A program made the translations under genes and the position numbers. Below the pieces are notes generated by a model. The model saw only the letters and a list, made by a program, of their open reading frames with translations, searched no databases and was not told where the DNA came from. A stretch of 5,950 bases of DNA, taken from NCBI GenBank assembly GCA_027011835.1, contig JALUZN010000438.1:1-5950 (forward strand). Direction: 5' to 3'. This document shows, piece after piece, positions 1-4,207 of this stretch (position 1 is its first letter; every line of letters starts with the position of its first letter). The stretch is from Draconibacterium sp. GTDB lineage: Bacteria; Bacteroidota; Bacteroidia; Bacteroidales; Prolixibacteraceae.

Positions 1-1
1 T

Positions 2-109
2 TTTAATATCGAACGAGAGAGATTTCAATACAAATTTGCCGGGATATCCGCACGAAAAATTTTCTATTTCAAAAAAGTGGTTCAATATTTTAAACTTTTA
101 TATTTTTAA
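2..109 (+). CDS. Possible C-terminal tail of a gene entering from the left edge
   Basis: The plus strand is open from base 2 for 35 codons and ends in TAA at 107-109; the gene would begin outside the window. The residues are rich in Phe, Tyr, Lys and Arg (for example the stretch FAGISARKIFYFKKVVQYFK), and the first 60 bases are less AT-biased than what follows, which is weak support for coding. A basic, aromatic C-terminus like this occurs in some membrane-associated enzymes such as glycosyltransferases, but I cannot assign a family from 35 residues. If real, the gene converges on the cobalamin operon and means that btuC is the last gene of that operon. A chance open frame of this length in AT-rich DNA is also possible. 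Confidence 0.35.
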   Translation, partial: FNIERERFQYKFAGISARKIFYFKKVVQYFKLLYF

Positions 110-111
110 AC

Positions 112-129
112 TTGAGTAATAAAACTCAG
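112..129. terminator. Weak hairpin between convergent ends
   Basis: TTGAGT (112-117) can pair with ACTCAG (124-129) around a 6-base loop, giving five Watson-Crick pairs and one G-U pair. On the minus strand it is followed by GTTTAAAAAT, and on the plus strand by AACATTTTATTT. It lies just after the stop of the possible left-edge gene and about 90 bases past the btuC stop, so it could serve either transcript. The stem is short and the U tract imperfect, so this is only a candidate. Confidence 0.25.
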
Positions 130-215
130 AACATTTTATTTAAAACAAAAGGAGCGAAGAACTTGCAATAAAACAAGTACTTTGAATTGATTACAAAAGA
201 GTGCATAACTAAAAA

Positions 216-1229
216 CTAATTCAACTTAAAATAAGATTTTGTACGTGCTAAAATTACAATAAAAACCAATCCGCCAACAAAGCCGGTTATTACGCCAATG
301 GGCAGCTCGTTTGGCGAAATAATTGTTCGTGCAAGGGTGTCGCTAAGAACAAGAAATATTGCACCACCCAAAAACGAACTGCCAATTAATATCCGGTAGT
401 CGTTCCCAATTATTAGTCGCATTATATGTGGAATTACAAGTCCCACAAAGCCAATTACACCGGCTACCGAAACGGCAATTCCGGTTAATAACGAAGCAAT
501 AAAAAAGAGAATTTTAACGGTTACTTTTGTATTTATTCCGAGGTGTCGTGCTTTCGATTCGCCCAGTCGTAACGCATTTAACGAAGTGGAAAAGAGATAG
601 GTAAGCACAAGCCCGGCCAGCGAGGAGTAAATAGCAATATTTATAAGCAGCGGTTTCGATTCGTCGAGCGACCCCATTACCCAAAACACAATGCTTTGCA
701 GGTTGTCGGTTGTGGTAATCGACATTAGAAACATCATTGCCGATGAGGAGACAAAACTCACCATAACACCAATTAGCAGCATGCTGCTTACGCTGAGCCC
801 GTCTTTTTTTACGCTTAAAAAATAGACGATAAAGAGTGTGACGATGGCACCTCCAAACCCGAAAAGAGGTAAAGTAATGTAGCTGATATTTTGAAAAGCG
901 AACACAATGGCAATAGCAACTCCCAATGCAGCACCGCCCGAAATTCCTAACGTGTAAGGTTCTACCAGTGGGTTGCGGTAAATGCCCTGTAAAATTGCCC
1001 CCGACAAACTTAGTCCGCCCCCCACGGCAATGGCAAGAATTAAGCGGGGCAGCCTTATTTTTGTAAGTACAGCGTATTCAATGCTGTTTTTATTCGAAAA
1101 TATAGCCGGTAAATTGCTCCACGATATTTTTACTTCGCCCGATGAGAGTGAGATAACCACCGAAATGAGTAACAACAATAAAAGTGCTGCTAAAAATAAA
1201 ATCCACCTTATATATTTTTTTTGCATCAT
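216..1229 (-). CDS. btuC: FecCD/BtuC-type ABC transporter permease, probable vitamin B12 importer
   Basis: This is the inner-membrane permease of a type II ABC importer of 337 residues, full length for the family. It shows an N-terminal hydrophobic helix (about residues 8-29) and then a series of membrane segments. Family hallmarks are the RLPR motif (59-62), the QG..RNPL..P stretch (81-91), the cytoplasmic loop LGESKARHLGI (222-232) in the region expected to contact the ATPase, and GFVGLVIPHIMR (260-271). The substrate in this family is a siderophore, haem or corrinoid. Corrinoid is inferred here from the upstream cobalamin riboswitch and the neighbouring adenosyltransferase. Two adjacent ATG codons are possible starts; the first lies 3 bases after the stop of the preceding gene, so translation is probably coupled. 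It appears to be the last gene of the operon. No ATPase gene follows within the window. Confidence 0.93.
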   Translation of the reverse strand: MMQKKYIRWILFLAALLLLLLISVVISLSSGEVKISWSNLPAIFSNKNSIEYAVLTKIRLPRLILAIAVGGGLSLSGAILQGIYRNPLVEPYTLGISGGAALGVAIAIVFAFQNISYITLPLFGFGGAIVTLFIVYFLSVKKDGLSVSSMLLIGVMVSFVSSSAMMFLMSITTTDNLQSIVFWVMGSLDESKPLLINIAIYSSLAGLVLTYLFSTSLNALRLGESKARHLGINTKVTVKILFFIASLLTGIAVSVAGVIGFVGLVIPHIMRLIIGNDYRILIGSSFLGGAIFLVLSDTLARTIISPNELPIGVITGFVGGLVFIVILARTKSYFKLN

Positions 1230-1232
1230 GAA

Positions 1233-1766
1233 TTAATATTCAATGCCAACCCGACTGATTATTCCGTTATCGTACGGATGTTTCTCTTTTTCGAAATTAG
1301 TAACATAGTCTGCCGCCTCTTTTAACCGTTCGGTTGCTCCGCGTCCTGTTAAAACCAACTCCATTACGGCAGGTTTATTTTGAATAAACCCGAGCAATTC
1401 CTCTTCCGAAATATAGCCATAAACAATTGCAATTAAAATTTCATCTAAAACAAGCAGTTCGGTGTTGTTTTTAGTAATGAATTGTTGAATCTCGGTCAAC
1501 CCGTTTTGTGTCGACAGTTGATATTCGCGGGGCGATATTTGAGGATTTGCCATTGGCATACCTTCCGAAATAGAAAAAACCGTTGCTCCCTGTTTTTTCA
1601 ACATATTAATTTCGTTGTATCCGTAACTGCCAGGGCGTTTGAAAAATGATGCATAAACAACATTGAATTCATGTGCTAATGCACGCACCGACAACCCAAC
1701 CGAAGCAGTTGTTTTTCCTTTTCCTTCGCCGGTGTAAATATGAACTAGACCTTGTTTCTCTTCCAT
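1233..1766 (-). CDS. cobO: Corrinoid (cob(I)alamin/cob(I)yrinic acid a,c-diamide) adenosyltransferase, CobO/BtuR family
   Basis: The enzyme transfers the 5'-deoxyadenosyl group of ATP to the cobalt of a reduced corrinoid, giving the coenzyme form; it acts in the cytoplasm. The 177 residues contain the family P-loop GEGKGKTT (13-20), a Walker B-like LLVLDE (104-109), a TGRGA motif (140-144), and a C-terminal segment (about 153-177) with the KHPYDNGI and final GIEY signatures. The length is typical and the protein looks intact. The gene sits between the binding-protein and permease genes with 3-base gaps on both sides, so imported corrinoid would be adenosylated by a co-expressed enzyme. The preceding gene ends in two tandem TAA codons that run straight into this ATG. 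The symbols cobA and btuR are used for the same family. Confidence 0.95.
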   Translation of the reverse strand: MEEKQGLVHIYTGEGKGKTTASVGLSVRALAHEFNVVYASFFKRPGSYGYNEINMLKKQGATVFSISEGMPMANPQISPREYQLSTQNGLTEIQQFITKNNTELLVLDEILIAIVYGYISEEELLGFIQNKPAVMELVLTGRGATERLKEAADYVTNFEKEKHPYDNGIISRVGIEY

Positions 1767-1769
1767 TTA

Positions 1770-2720
1770 TTAGTGTTTTACAAATTGATAAACATCGGTA
1801 AAAGCTTTTGCAAAGTTTACAGGGGTCGGACTGCATGCAATTTCCGAATCGATTAAAAAGACTTTATTGTTTTTGGCCGCTTTTAACTCTTTAAAACTGC
1901 GCCATTTCTTTTGTTCTTCTTTCCCAAAACCGCCCATTGTTGCAATTATTACTACATCGGGATTTTCTAATAGAACATTTTCGCGTGTCATTGTTCCGTG
2001 TTTCATTCCGTTCGCAATATTTTCGCCGTTACAAAACAGAATGTAGTCGTTCATAAATGTGTTTTCCAAAACCGTAAAAATAGGATTGGCACCAATTTGA
2101 AAGAATATTTTATTGTGTTCGGGAAGTTGGGTGCACAACTGTTTTAAACTGTCGACTGTTTGCTTGGTTTGTGCAATAATTTTTTGTGCAACCTCTTGTT
2201 TGCCAATTAACTTGCCAATATAAATGGTTTGGTCGCAAATTTCATCGAACGTTTTTGGGGTTGCAATCATCTGTACATTTAAACCCAGTTTTTTCATTGT
2301 TTCAATGTCTTGCGGTTTTGTTAACGACATAGTCAAAACCAAATCGGGTTGTAGTGCAAAAATTTTCTCGATATTAACATTTACCGTTGAACCTACTTGC
2401 TCAACTCCATCGGCAACGGCAAGTTTACAATACGAGGTACAACCTGCCAGTTTATCTTCGCCACCAAGCAGATAGATATTTTCGGTAATTGAAGGAGCCA
2501 GCGAGATAACTTTATTGATATTTTGTGAGTGACCTGCAAAAACCGTTAATAAAAAGAAGAGAACTGTCAATATTTTTAATGCACGACTATGGACATGTAA
2601 TAAGTCTTTTGGTATCCCGGGTGTGCGATGGAGAGATTTCTTCTGTTTTAATACAAGTTCCTTCCGGGTTGTTGGCTCGATAAAAATATTGGTGCCAATA
2701 CTATTTTCAATATTGTTCAT
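1770..2720 (-). CDS. btuF: Periplasmic corrinoid-binding protein of an ABC importer, BtuF-like
   Basis: This is a 316-residue substrate-binding protein of the Peripla_BP_2 (BtuF/FepB) fold. The mature part begins around residue 66 with the family opening NKVISLAPSITE (69-80), followed by IFALQPDLVL in the first lobe; the second lobe contains ENPDVVIIATMGG near the middle and ends in a helix (NFAKAFTDVYQFVKH). The hydrophobic core of a signal peptide spans about residues 48-62 (ILTVLFFLLTVFAG) and cleavage near GHS-Q is plausible. There is no lipobox cysteine, so a soluble periplasmic protein is expected. The ATG at 2720 is the only in-frame ATG before the signal core, yet it puts about 45 extra hydrophilic residues ahead of that core. 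A TTG at 2570 would give a short signal lacking basic residues. The start is therefore uncertain. First gene after the riboswitch. Confidence 0.92.
   Translation of the reverse strand: MNNIENSIGTNIFIEPTTRKELVLKQKKSLHRTPGIPKDLLHVHSRALKILTVLFFLLTVFAGHSQNINKVISLAPSITENIYLLGGEDKLAGCTSYCKLAVADGVEQVGSTVNVNIEKIFALQPDLVLTMSLTKPQDIETMKKLGLNVQMIATPKTFDEICDQTIYIGKLIGKQEVAQKIIAQTKQTVDSLKQLCTQLPEHNKIFFQIGANPIFTVLENTFMNDYILFCNGENIANGMKHGTMTRENVLLENPDVVIIATMGGFGKEEQKKWRSFKELKAAKNNKVFLIDSEIACSPTPVNFAKAFTDVYQFVKH
2682..2700 (-). other. Small hairpin plus T run inside the 5' end of btuF
   Basis: On the minus strand TATTG (2700-2696) can pair with CAATA (2691-2687) around a GCAC tetraloop. TTTTT follows shortly after, so the element resembles a very weak intrinsic terminator. 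It falls 20-38 bases after the assigned ATG. It could be an expression platform for the upstream riboswitch if the real start were further downstream, but the stem is short and AT-rich and it may be chance. Confidence 0.15.
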
Positions 2721-2758
2721 TGAATAAATTGTTTTGCAGGAAAAAAGATAGAAATCAT
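2717..2758 (-). CDS. Possible 13-residue upstream ORF overlapping the btuF start
   Basis: An ATG at 2758 opens 13 codons (MISIFFPAKQFIQ) whose TGA stop shares the ATGA tetranucleotide with the btuF start at 2720. Such overlaps allow translational coupling. It sits in the leader about 55 bases after the riboswitch, where access to the start site would be controlled. No ribosome binding site is evident, which is usual in this group, and the peptide has no recognisable features. A chance short ORF is the main alternative. Confidence 0.2.
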   Translation of the reverse strand: MISIFFPAKQFIQ

Positions 2759-2811
2759 TTTTGGTGATTCCCGAAACTTTACTCCCGAAGTTCGTTCATC
2801 TAAAAAATAAA

Positions 2812-2975
2812 TTGGCAGGTCTTCTGACTTATCCTTCAATTGCGGCCTTCCCGTTCTGTTTGGTTACGAACAGTGGCGTGAGTAGCAATTGGTTTCCGGA
2901 TTTACAGCTGCGGGCACAGTTCCGGTTTTTCACCGGATTCCCTTTAAACGATTATAAAAAATCGTAACCAACGTA
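2812..2975 (-). ncRNA. Cobalamin riboswitch
   Basis: The minus strand carries the conserved parts of the cobalamin aptamer in order: GGTTACG near 2971-2963, the core GGGAATCCGGTGAAAAACCG followed by GGAACTGTGCCCGCAGCTGTAA (about 2943-2902), the GCCACTG segment (about 2878-2872), GGGAAGGCC (about 2853-2845) and the B12-box-like AAGTCAGAAGACCTGCC (2830-2814). Adenosylcobalamin binding to this RNA normally shuts off the downstream gene. The aptamer starts essentially at the predicted transcript start and ends about 90 bases before the btuF ATG. No strong intrinsic terminator is visible in that interval, which suggests control of translation start, though this is an inference. The aptamer boundaries are approximate by several bases. 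Confidence 0.96.
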
Positions 2976-2978
2976 TGG

Positions 2979-3008
2979 CAAAGGTAGGAGTAAATTTTTA
3001 AGTTCAAA
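2979..3008 (-). promoter_or_regulatory. Bacteroidota-type promoter of the cobalamin operon
   Basis: On the minus strand TACCTTTG (2986-2979) matches the Bacteroidota -7 consensus TAnnTTTG exactly, and TTTG (3008-3005) matches the -33 element with 18 bases between them, close to the usual spacing of about 19. The predicted transcript start is near 2975-2972, directly at the 5' edge of the riboswitch. The agreement of promoter and aptamer positions makes this a strong prediction. Confidence 0.75.
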
Positions 3009-3175
3009 GAAAAAGAATTGCCTATTTAAGATTAATAGTTCGTTAGTTTTTAGGCAGAAGGCAGTAGTTTATTTCGTATGTCAATGTTTTATATAAATAC
3101 AATATTACGTAACAAGTGCCTGATGGTAAGGTGTTTGAGGAGATTTAGTGACGTGTTGTAAAATAGAATTAAGTT

Positions 3176-3203
3176 AAAAGCCGGATATGCTATTATCGTC
3201 GGC
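3176..3203 (-). terminator. Weak terminator-like hairpin after the peptidase and small membrane ORF
   Basis: On the minus strand GCCG plus ATA (from 3203-3194) can pair with TAT and CGGC (3187-3180), with a small internal loop and a six-base hairpin loop, followed by TTTT (3179-3176). It overlaps the last codons of the small ORF. It would separate the peptidase transcript from the cobalamin operon. The internal mismatch and short T run keep confidence modest. Confidence 0.35.
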
Positions 3204-3282
3204 CGGTTCGCCAATATTTGAATATCAGAACGGCAACTACAACAAGAATAACAACAACTATTAATAATTTAGTTCGTTCCAT
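3193..3282 (-). CDS. Putative 29-residue single-pass membrane peptide overlapping the peptidase gene end
   Basis: An ATG at 3282, inside the last codons of the NlpC/P60 gene but in another frame, opens 29 codons ending in TAA at 3193-3195. The first 14 bases overlap the end of the peptidase gene. The product starts MERTK, continues with an unbroken hydrophobic stretch LLIVVVILVVVAVLIF (residues 6-21) long enough to cross a membrane, and ends in a basic aromatic tail KYWRTGRR. This short basic start, helix and strongly basic tail is typical of genuine small membrane proteins and unlikely from AT-rich noncoding DNA. Val-rich codons such as GTT dominate the helix. The overlap suggests translational coupling to the peptidase. 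I recognise no family and assign no function. The main alternative is a chance ORF in the 3' untranslated region. Confidence 0.5.
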   Translation of the reverse strand: MERTKLLIVVVILVVVAVLIFKYWRTGRR

Positions 3283-4069
3283 CGGGTTGAATAATTTTTT
3301 TCATTACACGCATTTTATGGGTGTACCGGTTTGTGTCGACATTAAAAATTCCAAACTGGTCGACATTATCGATACGCACTTGCCCCGACGCGTGAATTAT
3401 TTTATTGCGTTTCCAAATAATTCCAACGTGAACAATATTTCCCTCGTCGTCGTCGAAAAAGGCCAAATCTCCGGGTTCTGCCTCGTCGACAAAACTCATG
3501 GCGCGCCCCAAGTTTACCTGTTTACTTGCGTCGCGCGGAAGTTTTATACCAATCATTTTATAAATAATTTGCGTAAAACCGCTGCAATCGACACCAAAAG
3601 GCGTTCTCCCTCCCCACAAATAGGGCGCATTAAAATATTTAAGTGCCTGAGTAATTACCACTTTTCTGGGGTCTTTTAACTTGCCATAAATAACTTCTCC
3701 GGTTGCCAGAAAAGTCTCTTTCGGAATAGAAAACTGTTTTAAATACGGACGCCAAACCGGCAACGTACTTCCTGCCACTAACATCAGGTTTTGCTCTTCG
3801 TTTACCGGAACAATAGTTATTATGTCGGATGTTACTGCGGTTGGTGTACTCTCTATTTTACGTAAAGCCCGTGCGTTTAGTGGTGTTATCATTTTCGAGT
3901 CAATCCATCCTTCGTATCCGTCGTATTCGAGTTTTACATTGGTCCAGCCAACCATTTTTTCACGAATTTCGAAATGCTCGCCAAACAGGATTTGTGTAAT
4001 CATTTCGCTTCGTTCCGAAGGCTCTTTTCGTACAGGAATAATGCTGAGATTGGAAATTCCGTAGTTCAT
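3269..4069 (-). CDS. NlpC/P60 family cysteine peptidase with SH3-like domains, probable cytoplasmic muropeptide endopeptidase
   Basis: Members of this family cut the gamma-D-glutamyl bond to the diamino acid in cell-wall peptides. The 266 residues comprise a bacterial SH3-like domain (about 8-62, with GWTNVKLEYDGYEGWI), a second SH3-like region (about 83-130) and the NlpC/P60 catalytic domain (about 138-258). The catalytic residues are visible: Cys162 in DCSGF, His214 in HVGI and His226 in IIHASG, with the substrate-site context APYLWGGRTPFG before the Cys. No signal peptide or lipobox is present, which points to the cytoplasm and to recycling of imported muropeptides, as in YkfC-like enzymes. 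The gene is divergent from the 7TMR-HD gene and its end overlaps a small membrane ORF. The specific substrate is inferred from the family. Confidence 0.93.
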   Translation of the reverse strand: MNYGISNLSIIPVRKEPSERSEMITQILFGEHFEIREKMVGWTNVKLEYDGYEGWIDSKMITPLNARALRKIESTPTAVTSDIITIVPVNEEQNLMLVAGSTLPVWRPYLKQFSIPKETFLATGEVIYGKLKDPRKVVITQALKYFNAPYLWGGRTPFGVDCSGFTQIIYKMIGIKLPRDASKQVNLGRAMSFVDEAEPGDLAFFDDDEGNIVHVGIIWKRNKIIHASGQVRIDNVDQFGIFNVDTNRYTHKMRVMKKIIQPDGTN

Positions 4070-4107
4070 AAAAATTAATTCTTAATCCGATTTTGAAAAA
4101 CAAACCA

Positions 4108-4115
4108 TATATTTG
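4108..4115 (+). promoter_or_regulatory. Candidate -7 element for the 7TMR-HD gene
   Basis: TATATTTG matches the Bacteroidota -7 consensus TAnnTTTG exactly, about 93 bases before the ATG at 4208. There is no TTTG at the expected distance upstream: the nearest (4092-4095) is only 12 bases away. The promoter is therefore only partly supported. Confidence 0.4.
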
Positions 4116-4130
4116 TTTTCTGTATTACTA

Positions 4131-4138
4131 CAAAACTA
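4131..4138 (-). promoter_or_regulatory. Candidate -7 element for the NlpC/P60 gene
   Basis: On the minus strand TAGTTTTG matches TAnnTTTG exactly, about 60 bases before the peptidase ATG at 4069. A GTTT (4161-4158) lies at the expected -33 position and is an imperfect match to TTTG. The implied transcript start is near 4127. Confidence 0.4.
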
Positions 4139-4207
4139 TGAAAAATTGGCATTTTTAAAACATTGTAGAAGCAACAGTTTGTTATTTCTTTTAATTGCAA
4201 GTAAATT

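Noticed and set aside
161..178. ACTTG/CAAGT hairpin downstream of btuC
   Set aside because: Five pairs with an eight-base loop and no T tract directly after it on the minus strand; it is too weak to call a terminator.
982..1236. Plus-strand open frame antisense to btuC
   Set aside because: It lies opposite the conserved N-terminal half of a recognisable permease and has no protein-like features; similar antisense frames at 2224-2475 and 3822-4064 were rejected for the same reason.
2761..2967. Plus-strand open frame of 68 codons
   Set aside because: It lies antisense across the cobalamin riboswitch, whose conserved RNA segments fully explain the sequence.
3022..3058. GCCTA and TAGGC inverted words in the intergenic region
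   Set aside because: The stem is only five pairs with a loop of more than 20 bases and no T run, so it is not a convincing structure.
3332..3367. Repeated GTCGACATT-like words
   Set aside because: They encode the NVD repeats in the peptidase C-terminal region (DNVDQ and FNVDT), so they are a by-product of coding.
3218..3679. Plus-strand open frame of 153 codons
   Set aside because: It is antisense to the catalytic domain of the NlpC/P60 gene, has no recognisable domain, and the minus-strand protein shows clear active-site motifs.
4138..4158. Earlier ATG before the 7TMR-HD gene
   Set aside because: The frame stops after six codons, so it cannot be the start of the membrane protein.
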